Shown: positions 1 to 9,930, numbered from the stretch's first letter. The stretch is 64,000 bases of DNA from Candidatus Cottocaccamicrobium excrementipullorum (GCA_018713255.1 DVFL01000009.1:227742-291741); one strand, 5' to 3'. Translations and numbers: made by a program. The notes: generated by a model from the sequence alone, not told the origin.

Positions 1-577
1 TCATATTGATCATATTGGCGCCTGCAGAACGATGAAGGAGCTGACGGGAGCGAAGGTTTATCTGGGAGAGCGGGATTTGATGTTCCTCCATGAACGGAAA
101 GATCTGATCATGAACGACGGCGGGTATACCTGCGGTGAGTTCGAGCCGGATGAACTGTATGCTGACGATAAGCCGATTGTTCAGGGAAATGTGACCATTC
201 ACACAGTTTCTACGCCAGGTCATACCCCGGGATGCACCTCCTTCTTCTTTGAAGTGCAGGATGAGACGGGAAAGAAATATAAGTGCGGAATGCACGGCGG
301 TCTTGGGCTGCTGTGGAACAGTAAAAAGCAGTTTGAGGAGATCGGCCTTCCCTTCTCTCTCATGGAAGAATTTGTGGATGGGTTGAAGAAGCTGGATCAG
401 CGGGAGGTGGATATTTGCCTTCCATCACATACTAATCAGGTGGGTATCCTTCTGCTGAAGGATCAGATTCGGAATGATTTTAATCCCTACTATGATCCCT
501 CTATCTGGCACGAGCTGATGCAGGAACGGCTGGAGCGGGCTCAGAAGATTCTGGATCGGGCCAAGGCTGAAGAATAA
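1..577 (+). CDS. MBL-fold metallo-hydrolase, 5' end outside window (copy 1)
   Basis: Zinc-dependent hydrolase of the metallo-beta-lactamase fold; the substrate is unknown. The reading frame is open from base 2, and by comparison with the complete copy at 2390-3250 the first 94 residues lie upstream of the window. The window opens inside the HxHxDH metal motif (HIDHIG), and the later ligands are present in PGHTPG and PSHTNQ, as in subclass B3-like enzymes. It ends in a TAA followed by a strong terminator. It differs from copy 2 at only a few residues, and its first ~165 nt are almost identical at DNA level, which points to duplication with recent gene conversion. Both copies flank an SLC13-type transporter, so substrate uptake and hydrolysis may be linked (inference). 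Confidence 0.85.
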   Translation, partial: HIDHIGACRTMKELTGAKVYLGERDLMFLHERKDLIMNDGGYTCGEFEPDELYADDKPIVQGNVTIHTVSTPGHTPGCTSFFFEVQDETGKKYKCGMHGGLGLLWNSKKQFEEIGLPFSLMEEFVDGLKKLDQREVDICLPSHTNQVGILLLKDQIRNDFNPYYDPSIWHELMQERLERAQKILDRAKAEE

Positions 578-592
578 AAATATCTTAACCCC

Positions 593-646
593 AAAAAGCG
601 TTTATTCCTTTCGGTTTTATATCAGGAAAGGAAAAAGCGCTTTTTT
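593..646 (+). terminator. Rho-independent terminator after MBL copy 1
   Basis: A two-part stem (AAAAAGCG with CGCTTTTTT, and TTCCTTTC with GAAAGGAA) closes on a 13-nt loop and runs into six Ts, 16 bp after the stop codon. Confidence 0.85.
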
Positions 647-1049
647 GCGTGTAAAAGCCTCAAATTACTTTTTTTGACGTTCTTTACAAAAATAAATTAA
701 TTAAATGAGCAAGATTTCTCTTTACCGCAGAAATGACCTTTCTGATATTGTGCAAAATTTATAAAAAGAGCAGTGGGGGTTTCTATAGACTAAAAAAAAA
801 TAAGAAAAACTTAGAAAAATAATAAGTTGAATGGATATGTTTGTTTGATTATAATAATTTCAATGGCAATAATCTAAAAAAATACTTAAAATGACGAAAG
901 TTGTGCTCATGGCCATGAGGAAAAAGTGAAGCTAAGATCATTGCTATTGGGATTATTTATTCAATATGCACTGGATGAGTAAATGATCGCAGGAAAAACA
1001 CATTAAAAACTGTACAAATCTTACAAAAAACAAAGAGGGGGAACATCTC
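647..1049. other. AT-rich intergenic leader of the transporter
   Basis: About 400 bp without a credible gene. It is A/T-rich, with A-tracts around 790-830. It holds a perfect 14-bp palindrome CTCATGGCCATGAG at 906-919, a plausible operator about 130 bp before the transporter start. I could not identify a convincing sigma-A or sigma-54 promoter. Confidence 0.5.
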
Positions 1050-2327
1050 ATGGATATGTACATTGTTTTAGCTGTCGCTATTTTTATGATGGTCATGTTC
1101 GTCTGGCACAAAGTTCCGTTCGGATTGACAACGATGACCTGCTGTATTATTCTGACGTTAACCGGCGTGATCGATGTAGGGACAGCTTTCAGTGGATTTG
1201 GCAACAAGATCGTGGTTCTGGTTGCGCCCATGCTGGCGTTAGGAACGGTATTGGGAAGAACCAGCATGGTAGGTAAGATTCGCGGTGTAATGGAGAATAT
1301 GAAAGGCAGCCGCGGATATTTGATGGTACTTACCTTATTCTTCTTTACTGCTCTTCTTGCACAGTTTATTCCGTCAACTGCAGTTATGGCGATTATGGTT
1401 GTCTTTGCAGCACAGATTGGAAACAGCGGAGAGATTACTCCTACCAGAGTTATTCTTCCTATGCTGGGCGTTGCATCCTGCTTTAAGTTCCGTTTTCCGG
1501 TCAGTGCAGGTGCGGCAAACTTTGCGACGATCAATGCTCTTTATGAAGGAATTATTACTGATCCGGCATATCATCTGACCATGCTGGAACCGTTTTTCTT
1601 CTGCATTATCCCCATGACTATGGTTGGCCTTTTCTGCATTTTCGGCTGGAAGTTAATGCCTAAGTCAGAAGGCAACCTGAATCAGGATGCAGTAAATGCG
1701 AAAACCCAGACCAGCACCATGACTCCTGGACAGGAAAAAATCGTTTACATCGTGTTTATTCTGGCAATGGTTATTATGATCACCAATGTAGGCGGTCTCC
1801 TGTATCTTGCTCCTGCTATTGCAGTTGCTCTGTTAATCTGGACGGGTGTACTTGATGCAAAAGAAGCCTCCAAGCTGATGACCACCGACACCATCTGGAT
1901 GATGGCTGGTGTACTGGTTGTATCTGATGCACTGGGAACTTCCGGCGCCAGCGAAGCCATCGGAAATCTTCTGTTAAATGCAGTAGGTGAGAATCCAAGC
2001 TCTTTCATGATTATGCTGCTGTTCTCTGCAGTTACCGTTATTATGACCAACTTCCTGTCCAATGCGGCAACCCAGACGGTTATCGTGCCTCTGGCAGCTT
2101 CCTTAGCTCTGGCAGGCGGATGGGATCCGAGAGGTCTGGTTCTGATTGCTGGTATTGCCAATATGGCTGACGTTGCTCTTCCCTCTGGTTCCGGCGAGGC
2201 GGCAGTTGCCTTTGCGGCAGGCGGATACAACCCGGCTAAGGTGCTCCGGTTTACGATACCTTATATGGCAGTGAGTATTCTGGGATATGCAATCTCCGCA
2301 CAGCTTTTGTATCCTTTGTATGGATAA
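1050..2327 (+). CDS. SLC13/DASS-like membrane transporter
   Basis: A 425-residue integral membrane protein with about 11 hydrophobic segments, read as a member of the SLC13/DASS (ion transporter superfamily) permeases, which import anions such as di- or tricarboxylates or sulfate with a cation. The family-like signature is the small-residue loop SNAATQTVIVPLA near residue 335, matching the SNTATA-type substrate/sodium site, plus an N-terminal partner loop near residue 110 (IPSTAVMAIMV). The start follows AGAGGGGG with good spacing. It sits between two nearly identical MBL-fold hydrolases, 62 bp before the second, so the transporter and hydrolase may be co-transcribed. The substrate cannot be read from sequence. 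Confidence 0.75.
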   Translation: MDMYIVLAVAIFMMVMFVWHKVPFGLTTMTCCIILTLTGVIDVGTAFSGFGNKIVVLVAPMLALGTVLGRTSMVGKIRGVMENMKGSRGYLMVLTLFFFTALLAQFIPSTAVMAIMVVFAAQIGNSGEITPTRVILPMLGVASCFKFRFPVSAGAANFATINALYEGIITDPAYHLTMLEPFFFCIIPMTMVGLFCIFGWKLMPKSEGNLNQDAVNAKTQTSTMTPGQEKIVYIVFILAMVIMITNVGGLLYLAPAIAVALLIWTGVLDAKEASKLMTTDTIWMMAGVLVVSDALGTSGASEAIGNLLLNAVGENPSSFMIMLLFSAVTVIMTNFLSNAATQTVIVPLAASLALAGGWDPRGLVLIAGIANMADVALPSGSGEAAVAFAAGGYNPAKVLRFTIPYMAVSILGYAISAQLLYPLYG

Positions 2328-2389
2328 GACAGAAGCGGATTCAGCACTGATTTTAGAGAAAATATGGAACCGAAAAGGAGGAAGGAAGA

Positions 2390-3250
2390 ATGCCATTAAA
2401 CAGCACATCACTGACCAGTCCGCCGGCTCCGGTTCTCATGGAGCACTGCTGCAGACAACCTTGGGAAACGTATCTTGAACCGCTGAAAATGGCTCCTGGG
2501 GTGTGGTATGTGTCAGGGAACAACTGGGTTGCCTGTTATCTCATTGATACAGGAGACGGTCTTATTCTCATTGATACGGCAATGCATGAGACGGCTTATT
2601 TAATGATTGAAAATATCCGAAAACTGGGATATGAGCTGACGGATATCAAGAAAATCTTATTGAGCCATGCTCATATTGATCATATTGGCGCCTGCAGAAC
2701 GATGAAGGAGCTGACGGGAGCGAAGGTTTATCTGGGAGAACGGGATTTGATGTTCCTCCATGAACGGAAAGATCTGATCATGAACGACGGCGGGTATACC
2801 TGCGGTGAGTTCGAGCCAGATGAACTGTATGATGATCATAAGCCCATTGTTCAGGGAAATGTGACGATCCATACCGTTTCCACGCCAGGTCATACCCCTG
2901 GATGCACCTCCTTCTTCTTTGAGGTACAGGACGAAAAGGGGAAAAGGTTTAAGTGCGGCATGCACGGCGGTCTGGGCTTGCTGTGGAACACGAAAAAGCA
3001 GTTTGAAGAAATTGGACTTCCCTTCTCGCTGATGGAGGAATTTGTGGAAGGACTGAAGAAACTGGATCAGCGGGAAGTAGATATCTGTCTTCCTTCCCAT
3101 ACGAACCAGGTGGGAATCCTTCTCCTGAAGGATCAGGTCCGGGATGACTTTAATCCCTATTATGATCCTTCCATCTGGCACGAACTGATGCAGGAAAGAC
3201 TTGAGCGGGCGCAGAAGATTCTGGACCGGGCAAAAACTGAGGAAGAATAA
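2390..3250 (+). CDS. MBL-fold metallo-hydrolase, B3-like (copy 2)
   Basis: Complete 286-residue zinc hydrolase of the metallo-beta-lactamase fold. The metal site reads HAHIDH at residues 93-98 (first and second zinc ligands), His168 in PGHTPG and His237 in PSHTNQ, the arrangement of subclass B3-like enzymes. No signal peptide is evident, so it probably acts in the cytoplasm, unlike true secreted B3 beta-lactamases. The start has a strong ribosome binding site (AAAAGGAGGAAGGAAG). It lies 62 bp after the SLC13-type transporter and is a close duplicate of the gene at the window start. Lactonase, amidohydrolase or glyoxalase-type activity are all possible; antibiotic resistance should not be assumed. 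Confidence 0.85.
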   Translation: MPLNSTSLTSPPAPVLMEHCCRQPWETYLEPLKMAPGVWYVSGNNWVACYLIDTGDGLILIDTAMHETAYLMIENIRKLGYELTDIKKILLSHAHIDHIGACRTMKELTGAKVYLGERDLMFLHERKDLIMNDGGYTCGEFEPDELYDDHKPIVQGNVTIHTVSTPGHTPGCTSFFFEVQDEKGKRFKCGMHGGLGLLWNTKKQFEEIGLPFSLMEEFVEGLKKLDQREVDICLPSHTNQVGILLLKDQVRDDFNPYYDPSIWHELMQERLERAQKILDRAKTEEE

Positions 3251-3268
3251 ATTACTTTATCCAACAAG

Positions 3269-3320
3269 AAAATCCGGCTTCTTTTGGACACGGATATGTG
3301 TCAGGAGAAGCCGGATTTTT
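3269..3320. terminator. Bidirectional terminator between MBL copy 2 and ridA
   Basis: Perfect stem AAAATCCGGCTTCT / AGAAGCCGGATTTTT; T-rich on both strands, serving the two convergent genes. Confidence 0.85.
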
Positions 3321-3325
3321 GTATC

Positions 3326-3706
3326 TTATTCTGTTACTGCAATCGCTTCAATTTCTACCAGCGCGTCTTTGGGAAGTCTTGCTACTTCTACCGCAGCTCT
3401 TGCAGGATAAGGATCGGCAAAAAACTCGCCGTAAACAGCATTCATGTCGCCGAACATGTTCATATCCTTTAAAAATACTCCTACCCGGACAACCTGATCC
3501 ATGGATACGCCCTGGCTGGCCAGAATATTCTTAATGTTGGTCAAGGACTGGCGGGTCTGAGACTGAATATCTTCTCCTGCAAAGGCTCCTGTTGCAGGAT
3601 CGATGGGAAGCTGGCCAGATACGAAAACGGTATTGCCTGCCTGAATTGCCTGAGAATAAGGGCCGATTGCTCCTGGTGCGTTGGTGGTTGCATATGCTTT
3701 TTTCAT
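3326..3706 (-). CDS. ridA: RidA family reactive-intermediate deaminase
   Basis: 126-residue RidA/YjgF protein, a trimeric cytosolic enzyme that hydrolyses reactive enamine/imine intermediates (for example 2-aminoacrylate) released by PLP enzymes. Family features are the N-terminal [11 protein letters not shown] segment, the VSGQLPIDP strand, and the C-terminal [12 protein letters not shown] segment with the substrate-binding Arg, followed by VEIEAIA. Length is exactly typical. The gene lies 59 bp downstream of the malic enzyme on the same strand and is probably its operon partner. The ribosome binding site AAGGAGGAATTTCC precedes the ATG. Confidence 0.93.
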   Translation of the reverse strand: MKKAYATTNAPGAIGPYSQAIQAGNTVFVSGQLPIDPATGAFAGEDIQSQTRQSLTNIKNILASQGVSMDQVVRVGVFLKDMNMFGDMNAVYGEFFADPYPARAAVEVARLPKDALVEIEAIAVTE

Positions 3707-3765
3707 TGGAAATTCCTCCTTAATATTGATTTGCCCTGAAAAGGGATTTTTTTAAAAAGACGAAA

Positions 3766-4950
3766 TCAGGGGTTTTCAGGTAAAACCCGGGCGATTCCTT
3801 CTTGAATCGCAGTTTCAGCGACTGCTTTGGCCACAGTGTTGGCCACAGATTTGTCCAGAGGAGAGGGAATAATATTTTCCGGTCCCAGCTCTGATTCGGG
3901 AATCATGGAAGCAATGGCGAAAGCCGCCTTCTGCTTCATGGATTCGGTGATTTCTCTGGCCCGAACAGACAGCGCCCCTTTGAAAATTCCGGGGAAGACT
4001 AAAACATTGTTGATCTGGTTGGGGAAATCGGACCGTCCAGTGCCGACCACTGCCGCTCCGCCTGCCTTTGCTTCATCGGGCATAATTTCAGGCGTAGGAT
4101 TTGCCATGGCAAATACAATTCCCTGATTCATAGAGGCTACCATTTCCCGGGTTACCAGATTGGGGCGGGATACACCGACAAAGGCGTCTGCTCCCTTCAT
4201 GGCGTCAGCCAATGTACCATGGATCTTTTCTAAGTTGCTGATATGGGAAATCTCCTCCTGGCCGGGATTTAATCCCTCATCGCCTTCGCAGATAATGCCG
4301 TGAATATCGCACATAATCACGTTGCCGAAGCCCATGCTGATTAACAGCTTGCCGATGGCAATGCCTGCGGCGCCGGCGCCGTTGATGACGATCTTCATTT
4401 TGCCCATTTCTTTTCCTGTTACTTTCATGGCGTTGATCATGGCAGCGGCGACTACGATGGCGGTGCCGTGCTGGTCGTCATGAAAAACCGGAATGTCGCA
4501 GCGTTCTTTCAGACACCGTTCAATCTCAAAGCATCTTGGAGCGGCAATGTCCTCCAGATTGATGCCGCCGAAGCTTTTGGAGATCAGGGCGATGGTGTTG
4601 ACGATGGTATCTGTATCCTTGGAGTCAATGCACAGCGGAAAAGCGTCTACATCGGCGAACTCTTTAAAGAGAGCGCATTTACCTTCCATCACCGGCATGC
4701 CTGCGGCGGGACCGATATCTCCCAGACCTAATACGGCAGTTCCATCAGTAATGACAGCCACCAGATTGGAACGGCGGGTAAGCTGGAAGGATTTCTCATA
4801 GTCAGCAGCAATCTGCCGGCATGGTTCAGCTACGCCAGGGGTGTATAAAAGGGAAAGATCTTCACGGGTGGTAATGGACTTGCGGGAGATCACTTCGATC
4901 TTGCCTTTTAATTCATAATGAAGTTTTAAAGATTCTTGATTAATGTCCAT
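3766..4950 (-). CDS. Malic enzyme (oxaloacetate-decarboxylating malate dehydrogenase)
   Basis: 394-residue short bacterial malic enzyme, converting malate to pyruvate and CO2 with reduction of NAD(P). It shows the family sequence TPGVAEPC near residue 38, the metal-site block FHDDQHGTA, and a Rossmann dinucleotide motif [14 protein letters not shown] place the start at the ATG at 4950 (MDINQ...) because AAAGGAGTACATT sits immediately upstream; a longer frame reaching 4992 lacks a ribosome site. Length fits short-form enzymes without a phosphotransacetylase tail. It is divergent from the str operon and upstream of ridA. Cofactor preference (NAD versus NADP) is not decidable here. Confidence 0.93.
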   Translation of the reverse strand: MDINQESLKLHYELKGKIEVISRKSITTREDLSLLYTPGVAEPCRQIAADYEKSFQLTRRSNLVAVITDGTAVLGLGDIGPAAGMPVMEGKCALFKEFADVDAFPLCIDSKDTDTIVNTIALISKSFGGINLEDIAAPRCFEIERCLKERCDIPVFHDDQHGTAIVVAAAMINAMKVTGKEMGKMKIVINGAGAAGIAIGKLLISMGFGNVIMCDIHGIICEGDEGLNPGQEEISHISNLEKIHGTLADAMKGADAFVGVSRPNLVTREMVASMNQGIVFAMANPTPEIMPDEAKAGGAAVVGTGRSDFPNQINNVLVFPGIFKGALSVRAREITESMKQKAAFAIASMIPESELGPENIIPSPLDKSVANTVAKAVAETAIQEGIARVLPENP

Positions 4951-5147
4951 AATGTACTCCTTTCGATCAATATCTAATGTATAATGTACCATAAATCCCC
5001 AGGGTGTACAAGAAAAACTGTTTGGTTAAGACCGTTGCTTCCTATATTATAAGCCGCAAAAAGGCGGATTTCCTGTGCTGAATTGAGGGGGAGCAAGGAA
5101 AAAACAGGGGAAAGGGGGAAAAATACGGTAAATCCAAAGAAAAGGAC

Positions 5148-5176
5148 TTGACAGGATGAGACACCGTGGATATAAT
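5148..5176 (+). promoter_or_regulatory. Consensus sigma-A promoter of the str operon
   Basis: TTGACA, 17-bp spacer, TATAAT: a perfect match, ~80 bp before rpsL. It gives the operon its own strong promoter independent of any rpoBC genes. Confidence 0.93.
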
Positions 5177-5264
5177 GAGAAAGTGTGCGAAAATGCGGCT
5201 TATTTTCGTGCGCAGAAAAGCTGAACCACAGCAACCACAGTCAATATCACAGGAGGTGAAAAGA

Positions 5265-5687
5265 ATGCCAACATTTAACCAGTTAGTGAGAAAGGGAAGA
5301 CAGACCAGCGTTAAGAAATCTACCGCTCCGGCTCTGCAGAAGGGATTCAATTCTTTACAGAAGAAGGCCACCAACATTTCTTCTCCTCAGAAGAGAGGCG
5401 TGTGCACCGCAGTAAAGACCGCTACCCCGAAGAAGCCGAACTCCGCTCTGCGTAAAATCGCCAGAGTTCGTCTTTCCAACGGAATCGAGGTTACCAGCTA
5501 TATTCCTGGTGAGGGACACAACTTACAGGAGCACAGCGTGGTATTAATCCGTGGCGGAAGAGTAAAAGACCTTCCCGGTACCAGATACCACATCGTAAGA
5601 GGAACCCTGGATACCGCTGGCGTAGCCAACAGAAAGCAGGCTCGTTCCAAGTACGGTGCCAAGAGACCGAAAGCTGCTAAGAAGTAA
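5265..5687 (+). CDS. rpsL: 30S ribosomal protein S12
   Basis: 140-residue S12 of the 30S decoding centre. Diagnostic blocks are [17 protein letters not shown] and the [21 protein letters not shown] loop region; these contain the lysines whose mutation gives streptomycin resistance in other bacteria, here wild type. The start is the ATG at 5265 after AGGAGGTGAAAAGA; a longer in-frame extension upstream overlaps the promoter and is not real. First gene of rpsL-rpsG-fusA-tuf. Unlike in many Firmicutes, rpoB/rpoC are not immediately upstream; a divergent malic enzyme is. Confidence 0.98.
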   Translation: MPTFNQLVRKGRQTSVKKSTAPALQKGFNSLQKKATNISSPQKRGVCTAVKTATPKKPNSALRKIARVRLSNGIEVTSYIPGEGHNLQEHSVVLIRGGRVKDLPGTRYHIVRGTLDTAGVANRKQARSKYGAKRPKAAKK

Positions 5688-5883
5688 TCAGGCAGCAGTC
5701 ATGAAATAGGAAAATGCCGGAATGATGATATTGAACCTGTAGGTTGCAGGAGATAGAGATTGATCACTGTTTGACGGTGATTCCGAGCATGAACGCACAG
5801 AACGGGAGACCGGAATGTGCGAGTACCTATGAATTAATGTATACGGAAAAGTATTCCGTACCATAATTAAGGAGGGAAGTAAC
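5688..5883 (+). promoter_or_regulatory. Structured rpsL-rpsG spacer (possible S7 autoregulatory leader)
   Basis: 196-bp spacer rich in inverted repeats: AACCT/AGGTT (5734-5745), ATCAC/GTGAT (5763-5781), GCACA...TGTGC enclosing CGG-GAGA-CCG (5795-5820), and TACGGAA-AAGTA-TTCCGTA (5842-5860) just before the rpsG ribosome site. No promoter or terminator is clear. By analogy with the E. coli S12-S7 spacer, where S7 represses its own translation, this may be a translational control element (inference). Confidence 0.45.
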
Positions 5884-6354
5884 GTGCCACGTAAAGGACA
5901 TACGCAGAAAAGAGATGTACTGGCAGACCCGATTTACAACAATAAGGTTGTAACCAAGCTGGTGAACAACATCATGCTGGACGGCAAGAAGGGTGTTGCA
6001 CAGAAGATCGTTTACGGCGCATTTGACCGGGTAGCAGAAAAGACCGGCAAGGACGCTGTTGAAGTATTTGAAGAGGCAATGAACAACATCATGCCCGTAT
6101 TAGAGGTAAAGGCAAAACGTATCGGCGGTGCTACCTATCAGGTGCCCATCGAGGTTAAGCCTGAGAGAAGACAGGCTCTGGCACTTCGCTGGCTGACTCA
6201 GTACTCCCGCAAGAGAGGCGAGAAGACCCAGGAAGAGAGACTGGCAAATGAAATTATGGATGCAGCAAACAATACCGGCGCATCTGTAAAGAAGAAAGAA
6301 GATATGCATAAGATGGCAGAGGCAAACAAAGCATTCTCCCATTACCGCTTCTAA
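5884..6354 (+). CDS. rpsG: 30S ribosomal protein S7
   Basis: 156-residue S7, the primary 16S rRNA binding protein that nucleates assembly of the 30S head. It begins [19 protein letters not shown] and contains the conserved GGATYQVP and [15 protein letters not shown] segments; length is typical. It starts with GTG at 5884 behind AAGGAGGGAAGTAAC. It is the second gene of the str operon, 196 bp after rpsL and 54 bp before fusA. The structured spacer upstream may control its translation. Confidence 0.98.
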   Translation: MPRKGHTQKRDVLADPIYNNKVVTKLVNNIMLDGKKGVAQKIVYGAFDRVAEKTGKDAVEVFEEAMNNIMPVLEVKAKRIGGATYQVPIEVKPERRQALALRWLTQYSRKRGEKTQEERLANEIMDAANNTGASVKKKEDMHKMAEANKAFSHYRF

Positions 6355-6408
6355 TTTTCGAAGGCGGCTGCTTGATTGCTTTGACAACTTATTAAGGAGG
6401 AAAAAGCC

Positions 6409-8532
6409 TTGGCTGGAAGAGAATATCCCTTGGAGAGAACCAGAAATATTGGTATTATGGCTCACATCGATGCGGGTAAAACCACATTGACTGAGCGTAT
6501 CCTTTATTACACTGGTGTAAACTATAAAATCGGTGATACTCACGAAGGCACTGCGACCATGGACTGGATGGAGCAGGAGCAGGAGCGTGGTATTACCATT
6601 ACTTCTGCAGCAACTACCTGCCATTGGACTCTGCAGGAGCACTGCAAGAAGAAACCTGGTGCCCTGGAGCATCGTATTAACATTATTGATACTCCTGGAC
6701 ACGTTGACTTTACGGTAGAGGTTGAGCGTTCCCTGCGTGTACTGGACGGCGCTGTAGGCGTGTTCTGTGCAAAGGGCGGTGTTGAGCCTCAGTCCGAGAA
6801 TGTATGGCGTCAGGCTGACACCTACAACGTACCTCGTATGGCTTTCATTAATAAGATGGACATTCTGGGTGCAAACTTCTACGGCGCCGTAGATCAGATC
6901 CGCACCCGTCTGGGTAAGAACGCGATCTGTCTGCAGCTGCCCATCGGCAAGGAAGATGAATTCAAGGGAATCATCGACCTGTTTGAGATGCAGGCGTATA
7001 TTTATAATGATGAGAAGGGCGAGGATATTTCCATCGTTGATATCCCTGAGGATATGAAGGATGAGGCTGAGCTGTATCACACCGAGTTAATCGAGAAGAT
7101 CTGCGAGCTGGACGATGATCTGATGATGGAGTATCTGGAGGGAGAAGAGCCTTCTGTTGACTCATTAAAGGCAGCCTTAAGAAAGGCAACCTGCGAGTGC
7201 AAGGCGATCCCTGTTTGCTGCGGTTCTGCATACCGCAACAAGGGCGTGCAGAAGCTTCTGGATGCAATCCTGGAGTACATGCCTGCTCCTACCGACATCC
7301 CGCCGATCAAAGGCGTTGATCTGGACGGCAACGAAGTAGTAAGACATTCCTCTGACGAGGAGCCTTTCTCTGCTCTGGCTTTCAAGATCATGACTGATCC
7401 TTTCGTTGGAAAGCTGGCTTTCTTCCGCGTATATTCCGGAACCATGAATTCCGGTTCTTACGTGCTGAATGCCACCAAGGGCAAGAAAGAGCGTGTTGGC
7501 CGTATCCTTCAGATGCATGCCAACAAGAGAGCCGAGCTGGATAAGGTTTACTCCGGCGACATCGCCGCTGCAGTAGGCTTTAAGGTAACCACCACCGGCG
7601 ACACCATCTGCGATGAGCAGCATCCAGTTATTTTGGAGTCTATGGAGTTCCCTGAGCCGGTTATTGATATCGCCATCGAGCCTAAGACCAAGGCTGGTCA
7701 GGATAAGATGGGCGTTGCTCTGGCAAAGCTTGCAGAAGAAGATCCTACTTTCCGAGTACACACCGACAGCGAGACTGGTCAGACCATTATTTCTGGTATG
7801 GGCGAGCTTCATCTGGAGATTATTGTAGACCGTCTGCTTCGTGAGTTTAATGTAGAGGCTAATGTAGGCGCTCCTCAGGTTGCCTACAAGGAGACCTTTA
7901 CGAAGGAAGTTTCTGTTGACAGCAAGTACGCAAGACAGTCCGGCGGACGTGGTCAGTACGGTCATTGTAAGGTTATCTTTACGCCAATGGATCCCAATGG
8001 CGAGGAGACCTTCAAGTTTGAGTCTACCGTTGTGGGCGGTGCTATTCCTAAAGAGTATATCCCTGCTATTGGCGAGGGTATCGAGGAAGCAGCTAAGTCC
8101 GGCGTTCTGGCTGGATTCCCTGTACTGGGCGTTCATGCTAACGTATACGACGGTTCCTATCATGAGGTTGACTCCTCTGAAATGGCATTCCACATTGCCG
8201 GTTCTATGGCATTTAAGGAAGCAATGCAGAAGGGCAATCCGGTGCTCTTAGAGCCCATCATGAAGGTTGAGGTTACCATGCCGGAAGAGTATATGGGCGA
8301 TGTAATCGGTGATATTAATGCTCGCCGCGGCCGAATTGAGGGCATGGAAGACATCGGCGGCGGAAAGATGGTAAAAGGTTACGTTCCGCTGGCAGAGATG
8401 TTCGGCTATTCCACCGACTTACGTTCCAAGACTCAGGGCCGTGGAAACTACTCTATGTTCTTTGAACGCTACGAGCAGGTTCCGAAGTCCGTTCAGGAGA
8501 AAGTAATTGCTGCGCAGAAGGGAAATAAATAA
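6409..8532 (+). CDS. fusA: Elongation factor G
   Basis: 707-residue translocation GTPase EF-G. G-motifs are AHIDAGKTT (P-loop), the GITI switch I, DTPGHVD, and NKMD. Domains II-V follow at normal length. The initiation codon is TTG at 6409, the only sensible start given AAGGAGGAAAAAGCC just upstream and the conserved [16 protein letters not shown]-terminus. Third gene of the str operon. After its stop lies a 12-bp GC-rich hairpin and then a separate promoter for tuf. Confidence 0.98.
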   Translation: MAGREYPLERTRNIGIMAHIDAGKTTLTERILYYTGVNYKIGDTHEGTATMDWMEQEQERGITITSAATTCHWTLQEHCKKKPGALEHRINIIDTPGHVDFTVEVERSLRVLDGAVGVFCAKGGVEPQSENVWRQADTYNVPRMAFINKMDILGANFYGAVDQIRTRLGKNAICLQLPIGKEDEFKGIIDLFEMQAYIYNDEKGEDISIVDIPEDMKDEAELYHTELIEKICELDDDLMMEYLEGEEPSVDSLKAALRKATCECKAIPVCCGSAYRNKGVQKLLDAILEYMPAPTDIPPIKGVDLDGNEVVRHSSDEEPFSALAFKIMTDPFVGKLAFFRVYSGTMNSGSYVLNATKGKKERVGRILQMHANKRAELDKVYSGDIAAAVGFKVTTTGDTICDEQHPVILESMEFPEPVIDIAIEPKTKAGQDKMGVALAKLAEEDPTFRVHTDSETGQTIISGMGELHLEIIVDRLLREFNVEANVGAPQVAYKETFTKEVSVDSKYARQSGGRGQYGHCKVIFTPMDPNGEETFKFESTVVGGAIPKEYIPAIGEGIEEAAKSGVLAGFPVLGVHANVYDGSYHEVDSSEMAFHIAGSMAFKEAMQKGNPVLLEPIMKVEVTMPEEYMGDVIGDINARRGRIEGMEDIGGGKMVKGYVPLAEMFGYSTDLRSKTQGRGNYSMFFERYEQVPKSVQEKVIAAQKGNK

Positions 8533-8560
8533 GCCTTTTGCAGTCGAAAATTAAGTTCCT

Positions 8561-8589
8561 CTTATCCGGCGGTTTTGCCGCCGGATAAG
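8561..8589 (+). terminator. Strong hairpin between fusA and tuf, no U-tract
   Basis: Perfect 12-bp stem CTTATCCGGCGG / CCGCCGGATAAG with loop TTTTG. The following bases (CAAGAATAGG) are not U-rich, so it may be a processing site or an mRNA 3'-end stabiliser rather than a true terminator. Confidence 0.6.
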
Positions 8590-8600
8590 CAAGAATAGGC

Positions 8601-8629
8601 TTGAAAAATCCAGGTAAATCACATATAAT
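8601..8629 (+). promoter_or_regulatory. tuf promoter
   Basis: TTGAAA, 17-bp spacer, TATAAT, 65 bp before the tuf start; allows EF-Tu to be made in excess over the rest of the operon. Confidence 0.85.
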
Positions 8630-8694
8630 GGAAACTAGCCTGATATAAACCATAATAGCCCGAAGAAGGCGCAAATTAAGGAGGACGTTATAAA

Positions 8695-9888
8695 ATGGCA
8701 AAAGCTAAGTTTGAAAGAACTAAACCACATTGTAACATTGGTACCATTGGACACGTTGACCATGGCAAAACTACGTTAACCGCTGCTATTACCAAGGTTT
8801 TACACGAGAGATATGGCACCGGTGAGTCTGTTGCATTCGAGAACATCGACAAGGCTCCCGAGGAGAGAGAGCGTGGTATCACCATCTCTACCGCTCACGT
8901 TGAGTATGAGACTCCAAAGAGACACTATGCACACGTTGACTGCCCAGGCCATGCTGACTACGTTAAGAACATGATCACCGGCGCTGCTCAGATGGATGGT
9001 GCTATCCTGGTTGTAGCTGCTACCGACGGTGTTATGGCTCAGACTCGTGAGCACATCCTGTTATCCCGTCAGGTAGGCGTACCTTATATCGTAGTATTCA
9101 TGAACAAGTGCGACATGGTTGACGATCCTGAGCTGTTAGAGCTGGTTGAGATGGAGATCCGTGACCTGTTAAACGAGTATGAGTTCCCAGGCGATGACAC
9201 CCCAATCATTCAGGGTTCTGCTCTGAAGGCTCTGGAAGATCCAATGGGCGAGTGGGGCGATAAGATCATCGAGCTGATGGAGGCTGTTGATGATTATATT
9301 CCGGATCCTGTACGTGATACCGATAAGCCTTTCCTGATGCCTGTAGAGGACGTATTCTCTATCACTGGCCGTGGTACTGTTGCTACCGGTAGAGTAGAGC
9401 GTGGTACTCTGCATCTGTCTGATGAGGTTGAGATCGTTGGTATCCATGAGGAGACCCGTAAGGTAGTTGTTACCGGTATCGAGATGTTCCGTAAGCTGTT
9501 AGACGAGGCAGTAGCTGGCGATAACATCGGCGCTCTGCTGCGTGGTGTTCAGAGAAACGAGATCGAGAGAGGCCAGTGTCTGGTTAAGCCCGGTTCCGTT
9601 AAGTGCCACAACAAGTTCACCGCTCAGGTATACGTTCTGACCAAGGACGAGGGCGGCCGTCATACTCCTTTCTTCAACAACTATCGTCCTCAGTTCTACT
9701 TCAGAACCACCGACGTTACCGGCGTTTGCGAGCTGCCCGAGGGCACCGAGATGTGCATGCCTGGTGACAACGTAGAGATGACCGTAGAGCTGATCCATCC
9801 AGTAGCAATGGAGCAGGGCTTACGTTTCGCTATCCGTGAGGGCGGCAGAACCGTAGGTTCCGGTAGAGTTGTTTCTATCTTAGAGTAA
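8695..9888 (+). CDS. tuf: Elongation factor Tu
   Basis: 397-residue EF-Tu, the GTPase delivering aminoacyl-tRNA to the ribosome. G-motifs are [17 protein letters not shown], and NKCD, with domains II and III complete and the usual C-terminal [10 protein letters not shown]. The start follows AAGGAGGACGTTATAAA. It has its own promoter at 8601-8629 in addition to possible readthrough from fusA, and a strong terminator. rpsJ does not follow, so the S10 operon is located elsewhere. Confidence 0.98.
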   Translation: MAKAKFERTKPHCNIGTIGHVDHGKTTLTAAITKVLHERYGTGESVAFENIDKAPEERERGITISTAHVEYETPKRHYAHVDCPGHADYVKNMITGAAQMDGAILVVAATDGVMAQTREHILLSRQVGVPYIVVFMNKCDMVDDPELLELVEMEIRDLLNEYEFPGDDTPIIQGSALKALEDPMGEWGDKIIELMEAVDDYIPDPVRDTDKPFLMPVEDVFSITGRGTVATGRVERGTLHLSDEVEIVGIHEETRKVVVTGIEMFRKLLDEAVAGDNIGALLRGVQRNEIERGQCLVKPGSVKCHNKFTAQVYVLTKDEGGRHTPFFNNYRPQFYFRTTDVTGVCELPEGTEMCMPGDNVEMTVELIHPVAMEQGLRFAIREGGRTVGSGRVVSILE

Positions 9889-9930
9889 TTATCTGACTGA
9901 CAGATTAAATTAAATATGACCAAGCGCAGG

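Noticed and set aside
647..1049. Sigma-54 promoter for the SLC13 transporter
   Set aside because: No TGGCAC-N5-TTGCA match of adequate quality was seen, and no enhancer-binding activator gene is adjacent.
953..1534. 193-codon minus-strand frame opposite the transporter start
   Set aside because: Composition is that of an antisense shadow, with no ribosome site; the plus-strand transporter explains the region.
1..3250. Antibiotic resistance metallo-beta-lactamase
   Set aside because: B3-like metal ligands are present, but there is no signal peptide and the sequence context (transporter, duplicated hydrolase) points to metabolism; most MBL-fold proteins are not lactamases.
7177..8193. 338-codon open frame on the minus strand of fusA, and similar long antisense frames (6100-7080, 15145-15861, 16554-17336)
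   Set aside because: They lie wholly opposite strong conserved genes, have no ribosome sites and encode no recognisable protein; they are shadows of codon bias.
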